Assembly (NCBI RefSeq): GCF_900129755.1
Contig: NZ_FQWT01000007.1
Span: forward strand, 1-64,000
DNA from: Chryseobacterium oranimense
GTDB lineage: Bacteria > Bacteroidota > Bacteroidia > Flavobacteriales > Weeksellaceae
DNA length: 64,000 nucleotides
Reading direction: 5' to 3'
Part shown: positions 33,523 through 42,571 of the stretch, piece after piece
How positions within the stretch are numbered: the stretch's first letter is position 1
Layout: the number at the start of each line of letters is the position of its first letter
Translations under genes and position numbers: made by a program
Notes under the pieces: generated by a model
What the model was told of the DNA's origin: nothing
Seen by the model: only the letters and a program-made list of their open reading frames with translations
Database searches by the model: none

Positions 33523-34138
33523 TCTTTATCGTGTCTAAATTTTCTAAAATATGTTCGTTCAGTTTTTCCAGAGAAATACCCTTTAATTCCGAAACTTTTG
33601 AATAAAGTTCTTCAATGTTAAAAGCTTCATTGTCAGTTTCTAAAAACATCCTGTCCAAAGGTGTATTCCTTACAATATCCTGCAAAGATAAATTATACAA
33701 AACAGCTTTTCCAAAACTCAGATAAAAATTATGAGCTAGAAGATCTTCAGCAATCTGTTTTTTTTTGTTGAAACCATGAATAATCATAGGCTGCCCGGAT
33801 TTTTTCCTGAAAGAAATAACTTCATAAAATTTTCTTACACAATGAATAATAATGGGTTTTTTTACTTCATTGGCAATCATGATCTGCCTTAAGAAAACTT
33901 CTTCCTGAATTTTCTGATCCACGGAAACCAAAGAATCCAGACCGCACTCTCCAATGGCAAAACAGTTTTGAAGCATCATACTCCTCATCCATGAAAACTG
34001 CTGTTCCAGGTTGTTAACATCAATATCATTGGGATGAATCCCTATAGAATAAGGGAAATCAGGCGGAATTCCTTTCGCAAGATTATAAATTCCGTTTCTG
34101 ATATATTTTTTATGATGGTGAAAATCAAAAAAATCCAT
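33515..34138 (-). CDS. TatD family metal-dependent hydrolase, short form
   Basis: A 207-residue member of the TatD family, about 50 residues shorter than the usual 255-265. Metal-site segments are GECGLDS (Glu and Asp), IHCVRKF (His), IHGFNK (His) and LETDNE (Asp). The N-terminal metal motif is HHHKKY in place of the family's DxHCHxD, so the first metal-binding aspartate pair is altered. A nuclease function is known for E. coli TatD; for this short form it is uncertain. First gene of the tatD-tcdA-rnpA operon. Confidence 0.82.
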   Translation of the reverse strand: MDFFDFHHHKKYIRNGIYNLAKGIPPDFPYSIGIHPNDIDVNNLEQQFSWMRSMMLQNCFAIGECGLDSLVSVDQKIQEEVFLRQIMIANEVKKPIIIHCVRKFYEVISFRKKSGQPMIIHGFNKKKQIAEDLLAHNFYLSFGKAVLYNLSLQDIVRNTPLDRMFLETDNEAFNIEELYSKVSELKGISLEKLNEHILENLDTIKNG

Positions 34139-34166
34139 TCACAAAAGTACAATTATTCAGAATTAA

Positions 34167-34199
34167 TTTGAAATTATTAAACGAACGTTTATAAATTTG
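34167..34199 (+). promoter_or_regulatory. Promoter with an internal operator for the TetR gene
   Basis: TTTG (34167-34170), 21 bases, TAAATTTG (34192-34199) make a full -33/-7 pair. Between them, TAAACG-AA-CGTTTA (34178-34191) is a perfect 6-bp inverted repeat with a two-base spacer, well placed for repression by the TetR protein that follows. Confidence 0.7.
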
Positions 34200-34234
34200 T
34201 TAAAAATTTCTTAACTTTACTCAAAGTGCACTTC

Positions 34235-34864
34235 ATGAGAAAAAAATTTACAGAAAAACAGATCCACATTCTGGATATTGCTGAAGAGCTTATCGCCAAA
34301 AAGGGGTACGACGGAACCTCTGTAAGGGATATATGCTCCAAGGCGAACATTAATGTGGCGATGATTTCCTATTACTTCGGATCCAAGGAAAAAATGATGT
34401 CTTATCTCTATCAGTACCGTGTTCTGAAAACAAGGGAAAATTTTTCCGAATTTGCAGACACCATTAAGGACGGCAAACCTGAAATGCAGCTGAGAGAGAT
34501 CATAAAATACATTGTTTCCCAATTATTCAAATACAACTATTTCCACGGATTTGTAACCCAGGAGCTGAGACATACGGAAAACTTAAAGGATGAACTGCTG
34601 GATTTTTATCAGCTGTTTGTAAAGAAACTGGATGATGTTATCAAAAAAGGAGTTGCTTCAGGAGTATTCACCTTTACACCGAAGCCTGAAGATATCCTTA
34701 CCATGATCATTGGTTCTACGTTATTCGTGATCAGAAATAAGAATTTCTATGAGTTGTATGTGCCCAGCAAAAATGAAGAAGCCTATGCAAAAGAAGCCGA
34801 GAAAAAAGTAAGGATGAATCTTTTACTCAGCGTTTTTGCTATTTTGGGATACGCTGCAGACTAA
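34235..34864 (+). CDS. TetR/AcrR family transcriptional regulator
   Basis: From the ATG at 34235 (a GTG nine bases earlier would only add three residues) this is a 209-residue regulator. The helix-turn-helix is at about 12-55 (FTEKQIHILDIAEELIAKKG, then VRDICSKANINVAMISYYFG), and a helical ligand-binding domain makes up the rest. Its promoter contains a perfect inverted repeat between -33 and -7, so it probably represses itself. No efflux gene lies next to it; bamD follows in the same direction but has its own -7 box. Confidence 0.88.
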   Translation: MRKKFTEKQIHILDIAEELIAKKGYDGTSVRDICSKANINVAMISYYFGSKEKMMSYLYQYRVLKTRENFSEFADTIKDGKPEMQLREIIKYIVSQLFKYNYFHGFVTQELRHTENLKDELLDFYQLFVKKLDDVIKKGVASGVFTFTPKPEDILTMIIGSTLFVIRNKNFYELYVPSKNEEAYAKEAEKKVRMNLLLSVFAILGYAAD

Positions 34865-34911
34865 ATTTACGTTAAATATTCATAAAAAAAAATCTATTGA
34901 CAAAAAAGTTA

Positions 34912-34919
34912 TATTTTTG
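34912..34919 (+). promoter_or_regulatory. -7 box upstream of bamD
   Basis: TATTTTTG matches TAnnTTTG, 48 bases before the bamD start. A -33 element at the right distance is not seen. Confidence 0.45.
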
Positions 34920-34967
34920 CAAATTAGTAAATCGGCTGTATAATCCGAAAACTGTTGAATTTTTTAT

Positions 34968-35963
34968 ATGAAAAAATATATTTTAGGTCTTTTTGCAGTG
35001 GCAGTTGTTTCCTCTTGCGTAAGCCAGCAGGAAAGAGCAATGAAGAGTGCTGACAAGAATTTTATCTTAAAGGCAGCCAATGAAAATTTTGCCAAAAAGA
35101 AGTGGAAGAATGCATTGGCTCTGTATGACAGGCTTACTAACCTTGTTGCAGGAACAGATGATTTTCCTAATGTAGGTTTCAATACAGCTTATGCCAATTA
35201 TTATGACAAAAGCTATAAGCTGGCAGGACACCAGTTTAAAAACTTTGCCGTAAGTTTCCCTAAAGATCCAAGAGCAGAAGAAGCAGCTTATATGTCCGCA
35301 TTATGCTACTATGAAGGCTCTATGGACTATAACCTTGACCAGTCTACTACAGAAACGGCAATCAATGAACTTCAGGATTTCCTGACGAATTATCCGAATT
35401 CTGAAAGATCTAAAAATATCAGCCAGCTGATTGATGAGCTGTCTTACAAACTGGAGTTCAAAGCATATGAAAATGCCAAACAGTACTTCAAAATGGCTGA
35501 ATACAAAGCAGCCAACGTAGCTTTTGATAACGTACTGGAAGATTTCCCAAGTACTAAACTTCGTCCGAAGATTTATGATTACATCATGAAATCACGTTAT
35601 GAACTGGCTTTAAAATCTGTATATGATCTTAAAGATGAGCGTATAGAAAGTGCACTCGCTTATACAAGACTTGTAGAAAAAGAACTTCCTAATACAGAAT
35701 ATTCTAAAACAGCAGTTGATCTTAGGACAAAGCTGATGAAAGAAAAAGAAAATTTTGCAGTTGTAAAAAAACAGACAGAAGCAAGAATTGCGGCATTAAC
35801 GGCAAGACAGAAAAAAGAAGCGGATAAGATCGCAGAAAAGAACAAAGCGGACCAGCAGGTGAAGGATCAGATCAGTAATGAAAAGAAGGCAATGCAGATC
35901 CAGAGGGACAGTGCGGCACTTCAGACTCCTCCGCCGGCAGCCACTTTCAAAATTCAAAGATAA
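34968..35963 (+). CDS. bamD: Outer-membrane assembly lipoprotein BamD
   Basis: A 331-residue lipoprotein with the signal MKKYILGLFAVAVVSSC (lipobox Cys17), then several tetratricopeptide-type helical repeats (about 30-250; FAKKKWKNALALYDRL, SYKLAGHQFKNFAVSFPKDP, EEAAYMSALCYY). A charged, low-complexity C-terminal tail with coiled-coil character closes it. BamD is an essential part of the beta-barrel assembly machine. The tail is longer than in E. coli BamD (245 residues), as is usual in Flavobacteria. First gene of the run bamD-rpoZ-coaBC-DUF4835-recN. Confidence 0.93.
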   Translation: MKKYILGLFAVAVVSSCVSQQERAMKSADKNFILKAANENFAKKKWKNALALYDRLTNLVAGTDDFPNVGFNTAYANYYDKSYKLAGHQFKNFAVSFPKDPRAEEAAYMSALCYYEGSMDYNLDQSTTETAINELQDFLTNYPNSERSKNISQLIDELSYKLEFKAYENAKQYFKMAEYKAANVAFDNVLEDFPSTKLRPKIYDYIMKSRYELALKSVYDLKDERIESALAYTRLVEKELPNTEYSKTAVDLRTKLMKEKENFAVVKKQTEARIAALTARQKKEADKIAEKNKADQQVKDQISNEKKAMQIQRDSAALQTPPPAATFKIQR

Positions 35964-36004
35964 TTCGTAAATTTGTCATCTTAAAATAAAATAATTTTCT
36001 CAAA

Positions 36005-36328
36005 ATGAGTGTAAAAGATACAAAAGCAGAAGTAAATACTATTACTTACGATAAAGACAAGATTGAAGATAAAGTAGGTTCAATCTATGAAGCTATTGTT
36101 ATCATGGGAAAGAGAGCAGAGCAGATCAATGCGGAGATCCGTACGGAACTTCACAATAAATTGGACGAATTCGCTGTGCACAATTCTACATTGGAAGAAG
36201 TTTTCGAAAACAGAGAACAGATTGAAATCTCAAAACATTACGAAAAACTTCCTAAGCCTACTTCTATTGCTATCGAAGAATGGCTGAATGAAGATATCTA
36301 TTTCAGAAAAACAGAAGACAGAAAATAA
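36005..36328 (+). CDS. rpoZ: RNA polymerase omega subunit (Bacteroidota form)
   Basis: A 107-residue protein with omega-type core text (VGSIYEAIVIMGKRAEQIN at about 26-44), a shifted form of the E. coli A-R-A---E--- core. The Bacteroidota omega is annotated as the DNA-directed RNA polymerase omega subunit. It stabilises the beta' subunit. It lies 41 bases after bamD and 122 bases before coaBC, as in other Flavobacteriia. Confidence 0.82.
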   Translation: MSVKDTKAEVNTITYDKDKIEDKVGSIYEAIVIMGKRAEQINAEIRTELHNKLDEFAVHNSTLEEVFENREQIEISKHYEKLPKPTSIAIEEWLNEDIYFRKTEDRK

Positions 36329-36450
36329 ACATTGTGTTTTTTATATATGAAGGTCATAAGGGAATTCGTTTCTTTTATGACCTTTGTCTGTTTATATCCG
36401 TCTTTGTGCAAAAAAAGAAGTAATTTAGGAGTTCAAAAAATTAAAACTAA

Positions 36451-37656
36451 ATGAGTGTTTCCGGTAAAAAGATACTTATCGCTGTTTCAGGTGGAATTGC
36501 AGCCTATAAAATCCATTTCCTGATCCGGGATTTTGTGAAAAAAGGAGCAGATGTCCAGGTGATCATGACCCCCGATGCAGAACAGTTTGTAACAAAATTA
36601 AGTCTTTCAACCCTTTCCAGAAAGCCTGTATATTCAGATTTTTATGGAGATAACGGTACCTGGAACAGCCATGTGGAAATGGCCCTGTGGGCCGATGTAA
36701 TGATCGTTGCCCCTTGTACAGCCAATACATTAGCCAAAATGGTTCACGGCATGTGTGACAATCTGGTAATTGCAACTTATATGTCTGCGAAATGCCCTGT
36801 ATTTATTGCTCCTGCAATGGATCTTGATATGTACGCACACCCTTCTACCCGACAGAATATTGAGCAGGCAGAAGATTATGGACATATCATCATTCCTGCT
36901 GAAACTGGTGAACTGGCCAGTGGTCTGGTAGGACAGGGAAGAATGGCAGAACCTGAAACCATCTTTAAAACTGTTGAAAAATTCTTTACTTCCGGGAATC
37001 AACCGAGAAGTTTAGAAGGAAAAACTGTACTGATTACTGCGGGGCCTACCTACGAAGCCATTGACCCTGTAAGATTTATAGGTAATCATTCTTCCGGTAA
37101 AATGGGATTTTCTCTGGCAGAAGAAGCCTCAAAAAGAGGTGCTAAGGTTATTCTGATCTCCGGCCCGAGCTCTCAGGCAACTGATGATAAAAATATTGAA
37201 CTCCATAAAGTAACCTCTGCCAAAGAAATGCTGAATAAAGTATTTGAATTTTATGACCGCGTAGATATTGGTATTGCCAGTGCTGCCGTAGCCGACTATG
37301 CTCCAAAAGAGGTCGCCAAAGAGAAAATAAAAAAGAATGATGACAGCTTAACTATTGAGCTGGTTAAAAACCCCGATATTCTTAAAACAATGGGTGAAAA
37401 GAAAACCCACCAGTTTCTTGTAGGATTTGCGCTGGAAACCCAGAATGAAGAAGAAAATGCTAAAGGAAAACTGGAAAAGAAAAACCTCGATATGATTGTC
37501 TTAAACTCACTTCGTGACGAGGGGGCAGGCTTTAAAAATGATACTAATAAAATCAAAATATTCACCAAAACAGGGAAGAAGGAATTCGATCTGAAATCCA
37601 AGGATGAAGTGGCCCGGGATATTCTGGATTTTGTTGAGGCTCAACTTTTAAAATAA
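36451..37656 (+). CDS. coaBC: Bifunctional phosphopantothenoylcysteine decarboxylase / phosphopantothenate-cysteine ligase
   Basis: A 401-residue fused enzyme of coenzyme A synthesis. The N-terminal CoaC flavoprotein domain (1-190) has KKILIAVSGGIAAYK, catalytic His74 in WNSHVEMALW, the PCTANTLAK FMN loop and APAMDLDMY. The C-terminal CoaB domain (about 190-400) has TVLITAGPTYEAIDPVRFI, NHSSGKMG and GFALETQNEEENA. It has the normal order and length. It is followed by DUF4835 after 37 bases. Confidence 0.95.
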   Translation: MSVSGKKILIAVSGGIAAYKIHFLIRDFVKKGADVQVIMTPDAEQFVTKLSLSTLSRKPVYSDFYGDNGTWNSHVEMALWADVMIVAPCTANTLAKMVHGMCDNLVIATYMSAKCPVFIAPAMDLDMYAHPSTRQNIEQAEDYGHIIIPAETGELASGLVGQGRMAEPETIFKTVEKFFTSGNQPRSLEGKTVLITAGPTYEAIDPVRFIGNHSSGKMGFSLAEEASKRGAKVILISGPSSQATDDKNIELHKVTSAKEMLNKVFEFYDRVDIGIASAAVADYAPKEVAKEKIKKNDDSLTIELVKNPDILKTMGEKKTHQFLVGFALETQNEEENAKGKLEKKNLDMIVLNSLRDEGAGFKNDTNKIKIFTKTGKKEFDLKSKDEVARDILDFVEAQLLK

Positions 37657-37693
37657 TTTTAATAAATTTCCGTTCTCAATTTTTAATTAGATA

Positions 37694-38596
37694 ATGAAAA
37701 AAATCATAAGCCTATTCTTACTGCTTTTTATATACAATCTGAGTTTTTCCCAGGAACTGCTTGCTACCGTACAGATTAACTCCCAGCAGTTGGGAGGAAG
37801 TAACCAGCAGGCCTATAAAGCCCTGGAAAAAAGCCTTAGGGATTTCATCAATAATACCAGCTGGACAGGGAAAAAACTTCAGAATTTCGAAAAGATCAAA
37901 TGTAATTTTGCAGTTGTTATCGCTGAAAGAGATGGAAACCGGTTCAAGGGAAGTATTGTGATCCAGGCAGTTCGCCCGGTATTCAGTACCACCTACGAAT
38001 CACCGCTTATCAACCTTCAGGACCAGAGGTTTTCCTTTGAATATGTTGAAAATGAGAACCTTGTGTTCAATGAAAGACAATTCTCCGGCAAAAACCTGAT
38101 TGATGTGATAAGTTTTTATGTTTATGTGATCTTAGGTTATGATGCGGACAGCTTCCAGTCGTTGGGAGGCACACCGTGGTTTGCAAAAGCCCAGCAGATT
38201 GCCCAGAACTCTCAGAACAGAAACTATGAAGGCTGGAACGTCATCAATGAACCAAGGAGCCGTACCATCCTGATCAATGAAATTATCAATCCAAACTGGA
38301 GCCAGCTGCGTTCCACTATGTATACCTATCACAGAGCGGGACTGGATAATTTATTCAACCAGGATCAGACAGCCGCTAAAAAAGTGATTTTTGATGCCCT
38401 CATGCAGCTTAAAAGATATGAAAACTCTTTCCAGCAATCCTATTACTTCAATCTGTTTCTTGATAATAAAAGTGATGAGATCTTCAATATCTTCAATTCA
38501 GGAAATAATGGAGGACTTGTTATGAATGATCTTAAAGAGCTGATGATGATTTTTGCCCCTAAATATTCGGAGAATAAGTGGAGTAAGTGGAAATAA
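37694..38596 (+). CDS. DUF4835 family secreted protein
   Basis: A 300-residue protein with a signal peptide (to about FSQ, residue 19), then ELLATVQINSQQLGGSNQQ and a Trp-rich core (GWNVINEPRSRTILINEIIN; YHRAGLD). It matches DUF4835, which in Flavobacteriia sits between coaBC and recN; its role is unknown, perhaps in gliding or protein export. The length is normal. Confidence 0.85.
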   Translation: MKKIISLFLLLFIYNLSFSQELLATVQINSQQLGGSNQQAYKALEKSLRDFINNTSWTGKKLQNFEKIKCNFAVVIAERDGNRFKGSIVIQAVRPVFSTTYESPLINLQDQRFSFEYVENENLVFNERQFSGKNLIDVISFYVYVILGYDADSFQSLGGTPWFAKAQQIAQNSQNRNYEGWNVINEPRSRTILINEIINPNWSQLRSTMYTYHRAGLDNLFNQDQTAAKKVIFDALMQLKRYENSFQQSYYFNLFLDNKSDEIFNIFNSGNNGGLVMNDLKELMMIFAPKYSENKWSKWK

Positions 38597-38631
38597 AAAT
38601 CCTTCGCTTTAAGTTTTTGAATACTTAATTC

Positions 38632-38639
38632 TATATTTG
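38632..38639 (+). promoter_or_regulatory. -7 box upstream of recN
   Basis: TATATTTG, an exact -7 match, lies 28 bases before the recN start. A TTTG at 38616-38619 is only 12 bases upstream, which is too close for a -33 element. Confidence 0.45.
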
Positions 38640-38667
38640 CATTACCTAAAGTAATCAGCTATTATCC

Positions 38668-40317
38668 ATGCTTTCGAGAATTTACATTAAAAATTTTGCC
38701 TTGATTGATACCCTGGAAGTATCATTGAATAACGGTCTGCAGGTAATTACCGGAGAAACCGGAGCAGGAAAATCTATTATTCTGGGGGCTTTAAGACTGA
38801 TTCTCGGCGAGAGGGCAGAAACAAAATCTATTGCCCAATCAGAAGAAAAAAGCATTGTAGAAACAGAATTCGACTTAAATAATCAATTCAAAAAATTCTT
38901 CGTTGAAAACGATCTCGATTACGAGCATCACACCATCATCAGGAGGGAAATTCTTCCTTCCGGGAAATCCCGGGCATTTATCAATGATGTGCCCGTAACG
39001 TTGGATGTCCTCAAAGAACTGTCTTCAAAACTGATTGATATCCATTCCCAGTTTGAAACCTCGAACCTTTTTACTTCAGAATATCAGTTTAAGATTATTG
39101 ACGGGCTTTCTGAAAATAAAAAAATGATTGAAGACTATCAGAACGAATTTTCAGATTTCCAGAGCTTAAAAATACAGCTTAAAAAACTTCAGACCCAGCT
39201 TTCGGAAAACAGGAAAGAGAGTGATTATAAAGAGTTTTTGCTGAACGAGCTGGAAGAAGTTAAACTGGACGATGTAGATTATGAAGATCTTCAGAACCAG
39301 CTTTCCATCCAGGAAAATGCAGAAATGATCTCTGAAAATCTTGTACAGATCCTTTCAAGGTTTCATCAGGAAGAAGTCGGGATACTTTCGTTCTTTCATG
39401 AAGCGAAAAATAAACTTTCAAAAATATCAGAAGTCTCAAGTAGCTTTTCCGAACTTGACGAAAGGCTTGAAACCTCTTTCGTAGAGCTAAAGGACATTAT
39501 TTCCGAACTTGAAAACGAATCCGAAAAAATAGAGATCAATCCGGCTAACCTTGCTATCCTGGTTGAGCTTAATAATAAAATCAATTCTTTATTTCTAAAG
39601 CACAATGTTTCTGATATTAATGAGTTGAAAGAGCTGAGAGACCAGCTGGCCGGTGAACAGAAAGGAGCTTCAGAACTTGAAGACCATATTGCTGAGATCG
39701 AAGACAATATTTCTAAAAAAGAGAAGACACTTCAGGCTCTTGCAGAAAAGCTTTCAAAGAATAGAAAGAAATCAATTCCTGTTTTCATTAAAAAAACTGA
39801 GGGACTTCTCAAAAAATTAGGTCTTGAAAAAGCCAGGGTTGATATTGAACTTCAGGACGTATCCGAATTTAATGCATTCGGGAAAGAAAATATCCAGTTA
39901 CTTTTCCAGGCTAACTCAGGGTTCCCGTTAAAGCCCATTCAGACAGCTATTTCCGGTGGTGAAAGATCAAGGGTAATGCTGGCGGTGAAGAAAATTATTG
40001 CAGAAAGTGATGAGCTTCCAACCCTGATTCTTGATGAAATTGATACCGGAGTTTCAGGAAAAGTAGCGGAAGAAATCGGAAACCTGATGAGAGAAATGGC
40101 TGCAGATATGCAGCTTATTGTTATCTCCCACTTGGCACAGGTCGCGGCTAAAGGAAACAATAATTATAAAGTTGTAAAACGTGATATTTCCGGCAAAACC
40201 CAATCCACAATCATTCCTCTGAACAGCGAAGAAAAACTCAATGAGATTGCCCAGCTTCTTTCCGGAAGCAAAATTACTGAGGCGGCACTGGCACAGGCAA
40301 AAGAATTAATTGGCTAA
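38668..40317 (+). CDS. recN: DNA repair protein RecN
   Basis: A 549-residue SMC-like ATPase that helps repair double-strand breaks. Walker A GETGAGKS lies at 29-36 (TGETGAGKSIILGAL), a long coiled-coil middle section runs from about 150 to 380, and the C-terminal ABC signature ISGGERSRVMLA is followed by Walker B LILDEIDTGVSG and a VISHLAQVA switch. The length is normal. Last gene of the conserved bamD-recN run. Confidence 0.95.
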   Translation: MLSRIYIKNFALIDTLEVSLNNGLQVITGETGAGKSIILGALRLILGERAETKSIAQSEEKSIVETEFDLNNQFKKFFVENDLDYEHHTIIRREILPSGKSRAFINDVPVTLDVLKELSSKLIDIHSQFETSNLFTSEYQFKIIDGLSENKKMIEDYQNEFSDFQSLKIQLKKLQTQLSENRKESDYKEFLLNELEEVKLDDVDYEDLQNQLSIQENAEMISENLVQILSRFHQEEVGILSFFHEAKNKLSKISEVSSSFSELDERLETSFVELKDIISELENESEKIEINPANLAILVELNNKINSLFLKHNVSDINELKELRDQLAGEQKGASELEDHIAEIEDNISKKEKTLQALAEKLSKNRKKSIPVFIKKTEGLLKKLGLEKARVDIELQDVSEFNAFGKENIQLLFQANSGFPLKPIQTAISGGERSRVMLAVKKIIAESDELPTLILDEIDTGVSGKVAEEIGNLMREMAADMQLIVISHLAQVAAKGNNNYKVVKRDISGKTQSTIIPLNSEEKLNEIAQLLSGSKITEAALAQAKELIG

Positions 40318-40366
40318 AAAACTGTAACATATTTTACATTATATTTACTAATATAAAAACTAAAAT

Positions 40367-41833
40367 ATGTTTCTAAAGTTCCTAAGGCTTGAAATCAAAA
40401 GCTTTTTCCGTGGTACTTCTGTAGGCGTAAACCTTTTCATGAAGATTCTGCGCTTTATAGCGATACTCTATTTTATGGCATGCCTTGCAGGAGGTGCTTT
40501 TGCAGCCTTCTTTTATGTGAGGGATGAAATGCACCAGGACCCTTTGATAGTGATTTCAAAACTTTTAATCATAGCATGGGCTGTAGATCTCATCTTAAAG
40601 TACATCTGGCAGGAAATGCCCACCCAGAACATCAAACCGTTCCTGACGCTGAATATCCCCAAGAATACACTCGTCAATTATATGCTGGTGAAAACCTTTC
40701 TTTCGGCCCTGAGCTGGCTGAATTCCCTGTTTTTCATCACATTCTCCATTATTGCGTTATTCAACGGGTATAGTGTTGTTGGGATTCTCACTTGGTTTAT
40801 CGGGATTTCTTTGCTTTTCTATCTTAATAATTTTATCAACATTTTGTTTAATGATAAAGAAACCATTGTTATTATTATAGGCTGTATTCTGGCTGCCGTT
40901 GCCGGTCTTGCTTATTATAATATTGTTCCGGTACTTTCTTATTCAGAGAAATTTGTGTACGGCTTTTATCATCGTCCTTATTTAATTGCAATTCCGGCTG
41001 TTCTGTTTTTCGGACTGTGGAGAATAGTCTTCAACTATGTCCGCAAGGAGTTTTATCTTGATCAGGGGCTTGAAGCTAAAAAACAATTCGGGAAAACGGA
41101 GAATATTGCCTTTTTAAACAAATATGGCGTTATCGGAACATTTATCAATAATGATATTAAAATGCTGAGACGCAATAAAGTAACCAAAGGGATCCTGATC
41201 GGAAGCTTTTTCTTCCTTTTTTACGGAATGCTGATGTATACTTCTACAGCATATAAAACTCCTGCGATGATGATGTTCATGGGATTGTTTGTGACAGGAG
41301 GTTTTCAGTTTCTTTTCGGTCAGCGGGTACCTGCCTTCGACAGCTCATATTATCCCCTGATGATGACGCTGAATGTTCCTTACAAAGAGTATCTTAAGGC
41401 AAAATGGTGGCTGATTAATATTGTGACGGCAGCTTCGGTGGTTATTGCTTTATTTTATGCCTATTTCGGCTGGGAAGTTTATGTCACCTTTTTTGCGGCA
41501 GGGCTTTATAATATTGGAGTAAATTCTCAACTTACTCTTTGGTCGGGAGCATACAATAAAACTCAGATCGATCTGAATTCAAAAGAAAAAAGAATAGGTC
41601 AGAAAGGCAGCTTTAATCTTAAGTCTATGCTTCTTCTGATTCCTAAAATGCTGCTTCCGATGGGTGTTTTTGCCCTTACAAAATACTTCTTTGGAATTAC
41701 GGCCGGGGTTGTGAGTATTGCAATTTTAGGACTTGCAGGATTTTTATTCAGAGAAAAAATATTCGATATCATCGTTAAACAATACAAAAACGAAAAGTAC
41801 AGTACGCTGGACGCATTCAAAAATAAAGGCTAA
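40367..41833 (+). CDS. DUF5687 family membrane protein (ABC-2-type permease)
   Basis: A 488-residue protein with about ten to twelve membrane segments, matching DUF5687. It is followed three bases later by an ABC ATPase gene, so it is the likely permease of an ABC-2-type exporter. Lys/Arg-rich loops at about 230-290 (FYLDQGLEAKKQFGKTENIA) are the cytoplasmic parts. The substrate is unknown. Confidence 0.8.
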   Translation: MFLKFLRLEIKSFFRGTSVGVNLFMKILRFIAILYFMACLAGGAFAAFFYVRDEMHQDPLIVISKLLIIAWAVDLILKYIWQEMPTQNIKPFLTLNIPKNTLVNYMLVKTFLSALSWLNSLFFITFSIIALFNGYSVVGILTWFIGISLLFYLNNFINILFNDKETIVIIIGCILAAVAGLAYYNIVPVLSYSEKFVYGFYHRPYLIAIPAVLFFGLWRIVFNYVRKEFYLDQGLEAKKQFGKTENIAFLNKYGVIGTFINNDIKMLRRNKVTKGILIGSFFFLFYGMLMYTSTAYKTPAMMMFMGLFVTGGFQFLFGQRVPAFDSSYYPLMMTLNVPYKEYLKAKWWLINIVTAASVVIALFYAYFGWEVYVTFFAAGLYNIGVNSQLTLWSGAYNKTQIDLNSKEKRIGQKGSFNLKSMLLLIPKMLLPMGVFALTKYFFGITAGVVSIAILGLAGFLFREKIFDIIVKQYKNEKYSTLDAFKNKG

Positions 41834-41836
41834 ACT

Positions 41837-42556
41837 ATGATTACTATCAATAACTTATCCAAAACATACGGAACTGCTACAGTTCTTAATATTGATCATC
41901 TTGAAATTCCTAACGGAGAAACATTCGGGCTTGTAGGAAATAACGGGGCAGGAAAAACGACTCTTTTCAGTCTTATGCTAGACCTCATACAGCCGACTAC
42001 CGGTTTTGTGAGTATCGAAGATATCAAAGTCAATGAGTCCGAAGCCTGGAAAAACAAGGTCTCTGCTTTTGTAGATGATACTTTCCTCATCGGTTATCTT
42101 ACCCCTGAGGAATATTTCTATTTTATCGGAGAGCTGAGAGGGCAGAATAAAGCTTCCATTGATGAATTTCTGAAGCCATTTCATGATTTTTTTAACGGAG
42201 AGATCCTCAATTCAGGAAAATACGTCCGTGATCTATCCAAAGGAAACCAGAAAAAAGTAGGAATCGTAGGAGCTGTTATCGGAAATCCGGAGATTATTAT
42301 CCTGGACGAACCTTTTGCCAACCTGGATCCTTCCACCCAGATCAAACTGAAAAATCTTATTAAGGAACTTTCAAAGCAGGAAGGCGTTACTTTTCTGATC
42401 TCGAGCCATGACCTTTCCCATACTACGGAAGTCTGCAACAGAATCGTTGTGGTGAACAAAGGAGAGCTTGTGAAAGATATCAAAACCAATCCCGAGACAT
42501 TGCGTGATCTGGAGCAGTATTTTGCAGATCAGGTTTCTTCGCCTTCACCAGTTTAA
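41837..42556 (+). CDS. ABC transporter ATP-binding protein
   Basis: A 239-residue ATPase with Walker A GNNGAGKT (34-41), signature LSKGNQKKVGI (the usual LSGGQ is replaced by LSKGN), Walker B IIILDEPFANLDP and the switch ISSHDLSHT. It lies three bases after the DUF5687 permease gene and probably couples to it as an ABC-2-type exporter. The Dyp-type peroxidase gene follows by 15 bases. Confidence 0.9.
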   Translation: MITINNLSKTYGTATVLNIDHLEIPNGETFGLVGNNGAGKTTLFSLMLDLIQPTTGFVSIEDIKVNESEAWKNKVSAFVDDTFLIGYLTPEEYFYFIGELRGQNKASIDEFLKPFHDFFNGEILNSGKYVRDLSKGNQKKVGIVGAVIGNPEIIILDEPFANLDPSTQIKLKNLIKELSKQEGVTFLISSHDLSHTTEVCNRIVVVNKGELVKDIKTNPETLRDLEQYFADQVSSPSPV

Positions 42557-42571
42557 TTCATTTCAGGAACA

